Source: Lepiota brunneoincarnata
Taxonomy: Eukaryota > Basidiomycota > Agaricomycetes > Agaricales > Agaricaceae
Length of the DNA: 64,000 nt
Assembly: GCA_023014365.1 (NCBI GenBank)
Contig: JAEBUN010000036.1
Location: 124,001-188,000, forward strand
Direction: 5' to 3'
Shown: positions 51,933-63,453 of the stretch, piece after piece
Layout of the letters: every line of letters starts with the position of its first letter
How positions within the stretch are numbered: position 1 is the first letter of the stretch
Position numbers and translations under genes: made by a program
The notes under the pieces: model-generated
Told to the model about the DNA's origin: nothing
What the model saw: the letters and a program-made list of their open reading frames with translations, nothing else
Database searches by the model: none

Positions 51933-53464
51933 GCCTTTGCGTAACGGTCGAATTGACTCTTGACGCCAATGATGGCTTGTAATGCATTCACGGATTCATT
52001 TGTCGGAGTAGCTTCTGACGATACTTGATAAGTAACATTCTCTGCCTGTAGCTCTACAAATCCCGAGTAACCCAGCGAACGCTTTAGGCCTTGAGATCAT
52101 CCCTCTGGGGACATTGTTGCTATGTTTCCCATCTCCGCAAATACCGGAGTCAGTCACCAAGCTACACATAGGTGCCATAAAAAATGTATACCATAGCGAA
52201 GCAAGCTGGCGTGCGATCCAAAGGTTTGGTACGCTGAGGTTTCCTCTGCTTTGATGAAAACGGCCAGGTTGATTCATGACTGGCCCGTCTCCTATCTCCC
52301 TGAGATTGTACGAATAAATACTGCCGTCAGCAATTCCAATTTGAAATCCATGAAGCGCCTCGTCACATCCTACCCTGCCTGCCTGCATGCTCCTGCTGTG
52401 CGAACTGTATTTCTTCCATGTGTACATAGATCCTGACTACACGTGGATCTAATAACCTTGTACGCAGTCTCTTATGGCGTCCGCGGCGGTGAAGAAAGCG
52501 CTGTGGTTCATGTTTCTACCACTCAACATTCCGAGTTCCATCTGGTAATTGTTGGGTTTGTATTTTGACATACGGAGAGTACCTGGTATATCGAGGTTCC
52601 CCTGTTTTATCTCAAGTTTCAAGCAAGTTAATGAGCATCCTGCACGTCACTGGCCATGTACCCGATATCGGCTGGCGGGAGCGCCCAATGCCCCCGGCTA
52701 TCACCGGATTTGGACCTCCGCCGTAGGAGCGCAAGTGTCGATACCCTTTGGACAGTCTCCCCACCCTGATATCGTGGGCCATCCACCATTAGCTTTCCGG
52801 TGTCATCTCATCACCATCTGCCAATAGCTTGAAGTCACTAGGTGGATCACTCCAAAGCGATGTGGCGGCCCCCGTAACGAACAGGGAAATTGTCTGCGCA
52901 ACCGGAATCTATGAGTGCGGTGAGTGCGGTCCAGCTTCCAGTAGCGGACTGCCAATCCCGTGAAACGGACTGGGAGGCTGTGTATCAGGTCCGGCCCCTG
53001 ACCTGGCCCTGTGATAATTGCTGTCGACCAGTGCTGAACCCAGGGCTTCAACGGCAGGAGGCGGGGGTGATTACCTTACGTCAGTCGTCTTGACCCGCAA
53101 ACCATCGAAAAGCATCTGTTTGGGCCTCCCGCTTTGCCACGAAAGATCGATGCCAACCCACATGACGCTTTGAATGCCTGGAATGTAGGCGGGGATATGT
53201 ATTGCCATCCGGTTCCCATCACACTTCATCTAGGATCAACTTCTAGCACGTTTTCTTATACAAATGACAGGCGGGCTGTTCAGGATAAGGTAGGTAACAT
53301 GTATGCCAAGAACCCTTGCCCATGCAACGGCACGTCAAACCCGGAGGTTATATCGGTTCATGTGGTCTTCCATTCCCACTACTCTGGTCGGCTTGGTGTA
53401 TTTAACCTGCAGGGACCAAAGGTCGTCGCGCCGGCGCTCCCTTCTTCCACATCCCTCACGACTC
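51933..53464. other. Intergenic region, no gene seen
   Basis: About 1.5 kb. Several 60-90-codon ORFs occur on both strands but none shows a motif, signal peptide or splice pattern that I trust. The final 300 bp are the likely promoter of the chitin deacetylase. Confidence 0.4.
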
Positions 53465-54871
53465 ATGATGATCTTTCGTGTTCCGGCTACAGTCCTTGCA
53501 GTGGTTGGTTTGTTGACAACAACACTAGCCGCGCCTGTTGAGACGACCGAGGGTTTCGAGGTAAGGGCCCCACGAGCACAGGTCATCAGGAGTTGTACGA
53601 GGCCAAATACTGCGGCTTTGACATTTGTACGATAATTTGTCTTCGTCATGGTGCGCTTTTTAGCTCATTTTTGTACTTCGAATCTGTCTAGGACGATGGA
53701 CCTTCCGCCTATGTGTATGTGTTTCCAAATCAAACGCTCCTGACCCAAAGTTGTTGAGAGCACTCTCTTCAATGGCTTAGTAATGAAGTGAACACTGCTC
53801 TGAAGGCGGCCAATGCCAAAGGGACATTCTTCCTGAGTGCGTACCAGTTATCTGTGTGACCATCTCTCACCTCACTGTTCCGCTCTTAGATGGCAATAAC
53901 TGTGAGTTGGTAGACGGTAACCAAATGTCCTTTTTCCTCATTATTTCCAAGGGGGTTGCATTTACAGCGAGGAGGGAGCCAAACGTGCCAAATTCTTGTA
54001 CGACGAAGGACATCAGGTCGCGTCGCATACATGGGCTCATAAGGATTTAACTCTCCTCTCGAGAGCCCAACGTAAGCGTATCCGTAACACTCATTCCACC
54101 TCATACTCAATGGTGTTCGGAATCTAGTGGTCAGCGAGTTCCAAAGGGCTGATGGTGAGCATTCCTCTCATATCACTCCTTTTCCTTTATAACGTCCGCA
54201 ACAGACGCCATCAGGAAGATCACCGGAGCCGCGCCCGCCTATATGCGTCCACGTGAGTTGTGGAATATCGTATCCTCGCCTGCTATATCTAGCTCAAATT
54301 TTGCCCAGCTTACGGGAAGTATAACAATGCTGTGTTGGAAGTTGCAGCTGAGAGGGGACAGACCGTAGCCATCTGGGACTTTGAGTACGTATTTCACTTT
54401 CTGAGTTCAACTTCAGCAGTACTAAGTAAATCTACAGCACTGGCGACTCCACGGGTGCTAGTGTGAGCCAACAGAGAAAGAACTATGATGATCTCGTCGC
54501 GCGCAAGCCGAATACTATCCTCAGTCTTGCTCATGATGTGCATGGTACGTGGATCATACGCTCCCTAGTACCACTGGTTACTAAACTTCCGGTGATATCC
54601 AGCTTCCTCCGTGTAAGTACTTGGTTCCCGATGGTAATAGCGGTACCCATACTCATTGGATTATCTCCTACGGGCAGACGTGAGGTTCTTCCATATGCGA
54701 TCAGGAAACTCCAAGGCGCCGGTTATCAACTCGTCACATTGTCTGAATGCCTTGGTACTTCCCCATATCGGAGTGTTGGATCTCCATCCCCACGTGATGT
54801 ACGTGCCTAAGGATGTTAAAGCTTCTTGTAACTGACAATGTCTTGATGGGTAGTCCTCGTGGCGTTGCTGA
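53465..54871 (+). CDS. Chitin deacetylase (CE4 polysaccharide deacetylase), 12 exons
   Basis: A signal peptide (MMIFRVPATVLAVVGLLTTT, Ala-rich cleavage) is followed by a compact NodB/CE4 domain without a chitin-binding module. All five CE4 motifs are legible: TFDDGP (split by the first intron at F|D), SHTWAHKDL (zinc His pair), RPPYGKYN, IWDFDTGDS and LSLAHDVH. The C-terminus is LPYAIRKLQGAGYQLVTL, SECLG and a final ...SSWRC. Exons include 53465-53626, 53692-53714, 53781-53836, 53890-53901, 53952-54071, a 10-nt micro-exon at 54603-54612, and a last exon 54854-54871. The enzyme deacetylates chitin oligomers to chitosan at the cell wall. It shares gene structure with the second copy at 63454. 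Confidence 0.9.
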
Positions 54872-56847
54872 TTTTCAGCGTCGTGATCATTGACGAGCCC
54901 GGGTAGAGGGTGTCTTTTCCTTGCATTCACGAAATGACGTTCATCTGGACCTGCTTTGCCTTCGCATACTGTTTTTTCACGACCATATGATGTGGAAGAC
55001 CTGCTTTTTTTAGATATCCATGGACCTGCGAGACCCCCTTTTCATCGCTTTTAGTTGGGATTTGGACTTGACTCTTTCTTAGGGATAACGAACCACACCG
55101 AATCGGACCTTGACGTTGTTTTCCTTTGGACTGTTCATCTATATATACGTTATGTATGGACTTTTGGTGATAGCACGATGAGTTTACGCCCTTGTCCTTG
55201 GCCCATAATATAACATGTTCTGTGGCCTGCTTATTCGAAGGGATTTGGACGTCATCTTGGAGATATGCACTTCAAAAGGATATATCCAGTAACAACTGAG
55301 TGCCTTCTTCCGCATAAGGGAGTGTGGAAGCCTAGAATCCATTCTTCGAATTGCCCAGGAGGCGCACTAGGCGAGTTTTGATAGACCCACGATGTCCTTG
55401 TATTAGCTCTTGAACCCTAATTGTACTGCTGTAACTGGTAGACTACAATCTTGACTACTTAGCGTCACCGTGGGCGACGCGTCACACTAGTTACATTTCT
55501 AATCTTTACCTCTCATGGCAGAGACCGTGCAGATCTACTGCCCGTGTGATTCTAAGTGTAATTTACACTCGGAACGCAAACGCATTTCAACTGCAAGGCA
55601 TGAACATCTCAACCCTCCGGTGAACCCGGCCAAGGAATATTCATCCATCGCTCGTAGACGACCCAAAAGGATGACCCCAAGAACTCTCCACCAATTTCAT
55701 ATCAGCCACCCTCACTCCGGTTGTGCATGTCTGTTTCTCAAGTAAGGAAATGTCGGACCACCCATCTCCCATCCCCCAACTAGACATCACTACGAAACAC
55801 TTTCCTGGACTACATAGGACAATTGCAGACCCGCGAAATAGGCAAAGTGAATGGTAGTTGAAATTTTCTGGTATTTGAAATTTCTAATGCGCTTCCTTCG
55901 TTCTCATCCATCTCTTCCGTCGTTTTCATTCATGAATCCGGGAATATGCATGTACCCTAGAGTCCCCACAGTACATAAGTCCCATGTATTCAGTAGGGAC
56001 TGCAGTTGATTCACGACGGTCGTTCATTCAAAAGCCCTGATCTCGCTCTTCTTTCCTAGCTCTTCTGTCTCTATCTTCCCCCCTCCCCTCTCTTTTCCTT
56101 TCTTTCCCCCCTCTTTACCCCATTTTTCCTGATGTTGCTCTCGATTCCATCTGTGGAGCAGTTTTTTGTCCATTTTCGTAAATGCTCTCAAATTATCGTA
56201 ATCCTGTGATCCACACCACGCTTAACCGCGTTATGCGATGATGAACGGAACCAACGTGTACACGGACATCTCTCAATCCCTTTACAACCTCCTTGCGGTT
56301 TTCCAGACTTGGGCATCCCCTCGCGTCCTAGGTCCTTGCGATGAATTCTATCCCCTTTCCAAGGTTGAAACGCCTACGCACCTGTGGAGACCGAGATAGT
56401 CGATGGGCGGTCACAAGAAAATCCGGTCACAGGACTAGCTTTCAGCCTGTTCGCCACACCTTTCAGGAAGTCAATGCTCCTGAGGAGGGGGGGGTCTGTG
56501 ATGACAAAACGGTATGTTGGATTTCAAGCACCCGCCGCACAAACAATAATTCCATATGTTGCGAGGAGCGATTTGATGGGCTGGTAAAAGCCGTGTGCCA
56601 AATGTAGGTCCTGATTCCCAAGATCCTGGTTACCTGCATCTCAAAGGGATCAACCTTTCGCCGACCTCTGGCTGTCCAAGTGTTTAATAAAGGAGATCAT
56701 TTAGCCTTCTCATTTAAATTCTTCAGAATTCTCGTCCTGGGCCCAGGCTGAACTGCACGGTTATTTCCTTATATCTTTCTCATCTCTCCTCCTATCTTTC
56801 CTACCGTCTCTATCCTCACTTCACTATCCTCACGCACACCAGTCAAT
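54872..56847. other. Intergenic region, no gene seen
   Basis: Nearly 2 kb without a supported gene. 56040-56110 is very CT-rich. A 19-bp stretch (TCTCCACCAATTTCATATC, about 55695) is shared exactly with the 3' end of the BEM46-like gene (about 59387), perhaps a small duplicated scrap. Confidence 0.4.
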
Positions 56848-57879
56848 ATGTCTAACGCCATACCGACCACTGAGGGGACTATGAGCTGGAACGTACCAGG
56901 AGCGGGAAAAGCCCAAACGTGGTATAAGATATACGGCGACCTGAAGTTGGGCATCCGGCCACTCGTCGTACTGCACGGAGGCCCAGGCTTAACCCACGAC
57001 TACCTCGACACCTGCTCCGAGTTCACTCGTAAACAATCCATCCCAGTCGTCTTCTATGACCAAATCGGAGGCGGCCGTTCCACACATTTCCCGGACAAGA
57101 TGGGGGACACTACTCTCTGGACGGATGAGCTCTTCCTTAACGAGCTGAAGCATTTGTTGAATCATCTCGGCATTATAAAGACTACGACCTTCTCGGAAAT
57201 TCGTGGGGTGGTATGCTGGCTGCACGGCATGCTTCGACGCAAGCAGGAGGACTGAAGCATCTTGTTGTTATGTCCTCAACTGCGTCTTTGGACCTCTGGA
57301 TCCAAGCGCAATTTTCGCTTCGCAAGACACTTCCTCAGGATGTTCAGGCTACACTTGATAAATGTGAAAGGGAGGGAAGAACGGACAGCAAGGAGTATAC
57401 AGACGCTGTTAACGTCCATTATTCTCACTTCCTATGCACCGTAACCCCAGGTGCCTGAGGGATTACAGAAGAGCTTTGAAGCTTTGCAGAAGGATCCCAC
57501 CTGTTTATTTCACAATGTTAGTTCAACCCCTCCGTTCACACACTAAGAGTTAATAAATAGCTTTCCGTACAGGTACGGTCCAAGTATATTCGCTCTGACG
57601 GGCACCCTGAGGACCTGGTCGTTCAATGAAGGCCGTAAACATATCAGCGCCAACTCTCCTCATCAATGGCTGCAATGGACGAGGCCACTGACGCCTGCGT
57701 ATATCCATATTTCAAGCAAATACCTTGTGCTCGATGGATACAATTCGGGGTAAGCAAGAATGAACTAGCCTCTTTACAACTCGCCTTATAAAGGACACAA
57801 TAGAAATCGAGCCACATGGCACATCTCGAGGAACCAGACAGGTTCTTCGATATCGTTGGAAAATTCCTGAACGAGTGAA
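56848..57879 (+). pseudogene. S33 prolyl aminopeptidase / amino-acid amidase-like pseudogene
   Basis: The family signature is easy to follow but in several frames. It opens GTMSWNVPGAGKAQTWYKIY, with PLVVLHGGPGLTHDYL (oxyanion HGGPG) and FYDQIGGGRSTHFPD. After a frame change near 57178 the nucleophile GNSWGGMLAARHAS appears. A second change near 57450 leads to VPEGLQKSFEALQKDP, and after an intron comes GPSIFALTGTLRTWSF. A third near 57681 gives DEATDACVYPYFKQIP (catalytic Asp), and a last exon SSHMAHLEEPDRFF (catalytic His), ending at TGA 57879. All triad residues survive, but at least three frameshifts separate them, so this is a recent pseudogene (or the assembly has errors). Confidence 0.8.
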
Positions 57880-59397
57880 ATATAGTTTCGCTGAAACATC
57901 TTGAGATCTGGAGATAGGATGATTTGGCTGCTCGTGAGGATGGCTGGGCCTTGCAACCTCTCATTAATTTTGGGTCAACACCGCTCGAGGCACCCATCTC
58001 GGGTTGCCCCCATCACCTCTTTCGGTCGTCGTAGTCATTTGTTCTATTTCTCATATTTCGTCCTCTGCCTTTGAATTACAGGGACTTGTCTTCATTCTTG
58101 TTTCATCCCCTTGTTATATGAGTCTTTCAAGACGGACTTTGTAGTTAACCTGTATGAATATAGTAGGTCATCGATTAGCGACGAGTTCAGAAAATGAAGC
58201 TTATTAGATCTATTACTCAACACTATTGGTCTATGATACAGGCTACGTTCACGTTCAAAGAGATCTGTGCACACCATTTATGAAGGGTTGTCAGAAGGAG
58301 TATTACATCACCATTCCCTTGCTGCAAAGTCGTCTAGCATGTCTTGGGTGGTTTCTTCCTTGGTGTCGAAATGCGAGTATCAGCTCGCCGTCTTTTGTCT
58401 TATTTCATTATCCTTCATGGGCACTGTAGGTATTTGAGAATGGACTCTATTATACTCTGGGTAGCAACGAGATCACTCTCAATTCCTAAGTAAATAGGTT
58501 TACATAGAAGCCTCGCCATACATAGCTAGAGTGCCGAACTTCCTAGGATCCAGTTTCCCTGCTCGGATCCTAGTGATTCATCCTATACACATCGTGTCTC
58601 TATTGTACTGAACATCGTGGGACCTCTCGGAGTTCAGGACAGAACGCAACACCAGCATACCAGAAGAGATAATGGCTCGTTCACGACGAGCAGCATCCTC
58701 TTTCCGCAATGCCGAAACATAGCCCAACACGACATCGCGTGCGTCAACGAGAGACCTCTTGATTCGTAGTTCATCCACACTGGTGGCCTTGCGAATCGGG
58801 GGCTATCAAACCATATCAGTGGGTCCTGGGAAAAAATCATGGGAACGCAGGGCAGAAACTGTTGCTCACTCTGAAAACCTACGGCGACAAACTGACAATC
58901 AGAGCGTGTGGCGCTCGTGGGTCCTATGTCTACAACCATTCACAAATGGAGAATTTATCACCACCTAACTGCCAGGCAGCTGGGATCTGGATGAGAAGAT
59001 ATCCTGCGCGAAAAAATAAATAAGTCAGGCTCACCTTCGAAACGCAATGCTTGGCATAAAGGCAGCAACATTGAAATTTGACTTTATTCTTCTCAACATC
59101 ACCAATTGAAGCCTGATTCCAATCTTTCTGTGAAAACTTAGGGTTGGCTTAATATGTGAATGTAGTGGTCAAAATTCAAGCCTGGCGACTCGGCTATGAT
59201 TACAGGAAGGAGGAAGGTGTCGTTTAGTGGAGGAGAATCTTGAGGAAAGACATCCGTCAATCCAAACAAACGCCGGGCCGGCAACGGACCGGTACATCAA
59301 ATGCGTTACAATTTCCAACCAACCACCCAGCTAACCTTGCTGCCCTTGACGGTCCCAGGAAGAACCCACACAAAAAAGTTATACTTCTCCACCAATT
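57880..59397. other. Intergenic/repeat region with an unassigned minus-strand ORF
   Basis: It contains the second copy of the palindromic repeat (58490-58575). On the minus strand 58800-58590 reads DELRIKRSLVDARDVVLGYV and SALRKEDAARRERAIISSG, a helical protein-like stretch, possibly an exon of an unknown gene or a remnant. Nothing else is supported. Confidence 0.3.
58490..58575. repeat. Dispersed palindromic repeat (second copy)
   Basis: AAATAGG-TTACATAG then, 40 bp on, CCTAGGATCCAG...CGGATCCTAG, matching the order at 28650-28750. Confidence 0.65.
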
Positions 59398-60867
59398 TCA
59401 TATCGGCACAGACCGCTTAATAAACTTCTCCACCTCACTCCAGTAACCCCTGCATGTACATGTATCAACTGGACAAAAAATCGACTCTTTAGTTCCCCCC
59501 CCCTTCCCACATGAGACAAGCAAGCGACTCACCATGTCCCCCCTCCGAATACCTTGCAAACTTATCCCCAGCCGGCCTCAACCATGCATCCCCCTCCCCC
59601 TCCCCCTCCTCCTCCTCCATCAACTCCCCCTTCCCACACGCACTCCCAATAGATTTGATACTCAAACTACTAAAACTCACTTTCCTCCTCGACAAGCTCG
59701 ATTTACCCCTCCCCGCAGCAATCTTCCACAAATCATCCATATGGTCAGGCGGCACAACCTCATCATCACGTCCACTCAAGAACAACATCGGTAACGAAGG
59801 AGGTATCTTAGGGATCTTGGACGCCGAATTCCATTTTTGCGTGCATGCGAATGCAAAGTGGCGAATGACGGGCCAGGAGCGGACGATGTTTGGGAGAGAG
59901 GTGAACGTATTCTCGAGAATGAGCGCTGTTATCTGTGTGTGTGTGTGTGTAAAAGTCATTGGTATTTTTTTTTCTAGAACGTAGGTGGTAAGAGGAAAGA
60001 AAGGGGTAGCTGACTTTCTCCGAATTCCGGCTTGCGACGTCGATCGCTACTGCACCCCCCAGAGAGATTCCGTATATTATCTGGTGCTCGTGTTAAGAAT
60101 ATGATGATGGGGGGAGTAAAGAAGTTGATGGGGGCTCACGATGGGCAGCTTGCCGAGAGCAGGGTCGTTGAGAATGTGATCAAGCACAGCTTGAGCATCC
60201 CTTTGAAGCCCTGGGCAAATATGTAAGGGCGTGCTTCCACTTAGGATAGTGGGCTACTAGGGCGGGAGGACTAACATACCTTTCTCTGTTGGTAGGCCCG
60301 AGGAATTGCCGTACCTGAGCAGGGAAGTCGCATATCCCCATCAGTATGCTGTCAGAAGGAGAGGGGAAAAGACGTACCCTCGGTATGATACAGTCACCAC
60401 ATTACACTGAAAGTTATAATAGCACTCTGCATGATACAACATATCACCATGATTCATCCCATTTCCATGAAACACCAGCACTGTCGATTTTGGGGTTGGG
60501 TGTACAATCAAGTAGCATCGAAGCAATACGCCATCAGAGGTTTGAACTTCGATGTCTCTATAGGGTAACTGGTGTTCTGTAGGTTTTCTTATGTCTAGAC
60601 CGGAGGGAGGGAGGGGAGGGGGGACAAGCGTGAGATGGACGCGAATATTGTATTGGGTGGGTGGGAACAAGAACACGCACGTCGTGGTTTCGGTTCAAAC
60701 GCCGCAGGATAGACAAGGAAGCACTGGCCGTGGCGCACTAACTGAGTGAAAAAAAAAAAAAAAAAACAGAGATATGGCTCTCCATCAGGGCTGGGAGAAC
60801 AATAAGACTCCCCATTTCACTCACCCGCTTCAGGAGCTCGTTCAGAGTGATAGTATTCTCGGACATG
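59398..60867 (-). CDS. BEM46-like alpha/beta hydrolase (ABHD13 family)
   Basis: Spliced minus-strand gene. From ATG 60867 (MSENTITLNELLKR), across an intron ending in a long T tract, to LVRHGQCFLVYPAAFEPKPR, then LPYRDIEVQTSDGVLLRCYL, STVLVFHGNGMNHGDML and VVTVSYRG. Next come YGNSSGLPTEKG, the nucleophile elbow IIYGISLGGAVAIDVASR, then ALILENTFTSLPNIVRSW and FLSGRDDEVVPPDHMDDLWK (catalytic Asp). An acidic low-complexity insert (EEEEGEGEGD) follows, then YSEGGH with the catalytic His. The last exon (GYWSEVEKFIKRS) ends at TGA 59398-59400. The order of Ser, Asp and His matches the family. BEM46 proteins are ER/plasma-membrane associated hydrolases implicated in polar growth. The usual N-terminal membrane anchor is not evident with this start, so the true first exon may differ. 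Confidence 0.82.
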
Positions 60868-61249
60868 GTGATGGTATGGTATGAAGCGCATGAGAACCTG
60901 TGTTGGGTTCTAATTAGCGCTGTTGTGCTGTAGCAGTTTGCTGTGCGATCCGAACTCGAATTCAGGGTCGGAAAGGGGGGCGGTCGGGTGTGTGAGGGTT
61001 GTGTGTGTGTGTGTGGGCACGCGATACGCCACGTGCCTGCTCCGTGCGTGCCCCCCGTAAGTAGTGTGTGGTGTGGTGTGGTGTGGCCCTGCTGTTGTCC
61101 CTTGTGAAGAGGAGAGGGAGTCTTTTCTCTGTTGCGTCTTGACGGTGAACGTCCGTCACGACACGAAATGTCACGATGTGGCAATTGAGCGCGAGAAGAA
61201 TGTCAGTGGCGTCATATTTATTATTTATAGAATGCAGAAAATAATTAAT

Positions 61250-62330
61250 TCAATTGCCAATACCTGCAAGCACCTGGAACACCATATCCTGCCTTTCCCG
61301 AAACCCACTCAGCCCTGTCAGTCCCAGCGCAAGGCTACCAATCCTATTAGCAAACGCCTGCGCTCTCCCTTCCACACTCAGCTGCCTCCCCATGCGTCCT
61401 CTCTGGCTCTCGTGCCCAGCGCCGTATAACAACGCACTCCTCACACGATCCATCATCGTCTCACTCGGTAAATCCTCTTCGTTTTGAATACATTCCATCG
61501 CAATCCTGTCATCTCCTTCCATCACTATCTGTGCCTGTTTGCCTATGCCCACTAGTTCGGCCATGAGGGAACGGAGCGGGGAGTGGGCACTGTCCGAGAA
61601 GTGAGGGGGGTACCGAGGACGCCAATAATGGAGCCAGTCGAGTGATCAATGGAGTGTGTGGAAACGGAGAGGATGGCGAGGGAAACAGATGCAAAGTATG
61701 CACGTGGAGGATCGGTCTTCAGAAGTGTACGGAGGGACGGGTGATCTTCTAGTGCATCTCCGAGTGCGGCATACAATGTCTCACGGATGAGTTCAATGGC
61801 TGAGCAGGTGGCAGGGGAGAGGATAGTGGGCGAAGAAGGTGGACGAACACCACCACCAGGTGATGGTGGTGGAGCGACCTTTAGAGAGAGGGAGGGAGAG
61901 TGTCGTGGAGGTGTCTGGGGTGGAAGAGCCACCGATGAGGTCATCGTCGTATTCTGTTGACGGTGTTGGCTCATAAACCGGAGGAGGGACAAACGAGACC
62001 CTCCGAGTATGCGATTCACCACTTCCAGAGTCAACCGCGACTTGCAAATCTGCTGCGTAGCGATCTTGGAACGACCGGCGCTGGCTGATTTCCAGCGCCA
62101 CAGAACGCAGTTGTGTTGCTATGCCATAGAGGCTGGGATTGGGTGACCTGCTTTGCGGTGACAACCCACAGATGATTCGTGCAAGGTCGTGTTGGTCTGT
62201 GTCCGCGAGCGACTGGAATGGAAGGGACGGTTTGCGCCCACGCGCGGAGAAAGGAGGCGAAGGCGGGTGGGCAATTCTCGTATGACAAGTTCATCAATTG
62301 GGGTTGTGAAGATGACCTCATTGTTCGGGG
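61250..62330 (-). CDS. Hypothetical Pro/Ser-rich protein (model uncertain)
   Basis: Protein-like segments follow one another. FQSLADTDQHDLARIICGLS, ISQRRSFQDRYAADLQVAVD and RRVSFVPPPVYEPTPSTEYD lie on one frame. PATCSAIELIRETLYAALGD, EDHPSLRTLLKTDPP and RAYFASVSLAILSV are on another. MAELVGIGKQAQIVMEGDDR to FRERQDMVFQVLAGIGN, with a stop at 61250, are on a third. The last switch falls at a run of six G (about 61609-61614); one more base there would restore continuity. No introns were convincingly placed. I do not recognise the family. Confidence 0.45.
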
Positions 62331-62437
62331 AAGGGGAACTGATGGCGGGTTCGTATCACATCTGAGGGCGGCAAAGTAGAGGCACAGAGCGGGACCTAGT
62401 CGGAGACGTCAGAAGGGTCGACATTGACATTGAACTT

Positions 62438-62584
62438 CTAAACTTTGAACGTGCCTGCAATCATCACGTCCGCCTCTGCACCGCTGAGAACATCCGCATC
62501 AAGCAGCCTTTCGAGCTTGGCCTGAGTCAAAGAAGACCTGAGATAGCTATGGAAAGCATCTTGAATGAGTTGTTCCGAAAGCAT
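62438..62584 (-). CDS. Short 48-codon ORF or first exon
   Basis: ATG 62584 to TAG 62438-62440 encodes 48 aa: MLSEQLIQDAFHSYLRSSLT, then a helical QAKLERLLDADVLSGAEADV and MIAGTFKV. The composition is that of a folded helical peptide, not random sequence. It lies directly upstream of, and on the same strand as, the hypothetical gene ending at 61250. It may be a stand-alone small protein or the N-terminal exon of that gene. Confidence 0.45.
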   Translation of the reverse strand: MLSEQLIQDAFHSYLRSSLTQAKLERLLDADVLSGAEADVMIAGTFKV

Positions 62585-63453
62585 AAAGATGAGTTTAGGG
62601 GATGAGGGGAGCTATGTGCGGGGGAGGAGAGGCTCCAATTCACCCCCCGCATAAAAAGCTAGAGAGTGGCACTGAGCCGTGCGCGTGAGAACTGGGCCCG
62701 ATGCACCGCCCTCGGCCTCAGATGTCTCACGGCTGTTCCCCGCAGCGCAGAGCTTTCAAGGAAGCAAAGCAGAGATGTGCGCGCTCGTTCCCCGGTCTAT
62801 GTTGTGATAGGTTTGAAAGGGGGCTTGTACATGGGCCTGTTTCTGGCCAAAACCGCTGGCCCCTGCAGTGCATTGATAAGGTGTTGGACTGAGCGGGGCC
62901 TTTGACTGACGATATGCACCGCTTTGCGTATCAAACCTTGGTAGTTCACTGTATTTATAGGTATGTACTATGTAGGTCCGACCCCACATATCTTAGTCGG
63001 ATGGGAATTTAACTTTTCAAGGGCGGAATGATAGAATGATAGCCTATGATGAATGTCCCCGTCCCTGCATCGACTAGTGCGGACATTCCCAAATCAAGGT
63101 GTTTATCAATCTGGCTGACCAATGACCGGGCAGGGTGGCTGCGGCATCAGCTTACGAACCGAATTTATCTCTTGGCATACCGTCCTTGAATACATTTACG
63201 CGCTCGCCCTTCACTTCCCAGTCCGATCCAGAGCGGGCATAAGGGGTTCCCAGGAGCACATGTATAAAATCTGAGCGTTGGCAGTTTTTTTTGTGGGCGT
63301 CGTTTTCCGGTATCAGTCTCTCTCTTTTCCCTAACCCCTTTATCCACCCCCTTTGACTCCTCGAGTCGTTCCGCTCTCTTTGAACCCCTTCCACTCGTTT
63401 TGAATCCTCAACACCTACGCTCGTTTTTATTTTTTGTGTAATACACTCAAGAC
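62585..63453. other. Intergenic region and promoter of the second chitin deacetylase
   Basis: No supported gene. A TATAAAAT box near 63263 and CT-rich tracts (63310-63400) precede the ATG at 63454. Confidence 0.45.

Noticed and set aside
52549..52827. Plus-strand 92-codon ORF between M20 and chitin deacetylase
   Set aside because: No start context, no motif, and overlaps equally long ORFs on the other strand.
59511..59984. 157-codon plus-strand ORF over the BEM46-like gene
   Set aside because: Exact antisense of a gene with all catalytic motifs; Pro/Ser-rich shadow of an acidic insert.
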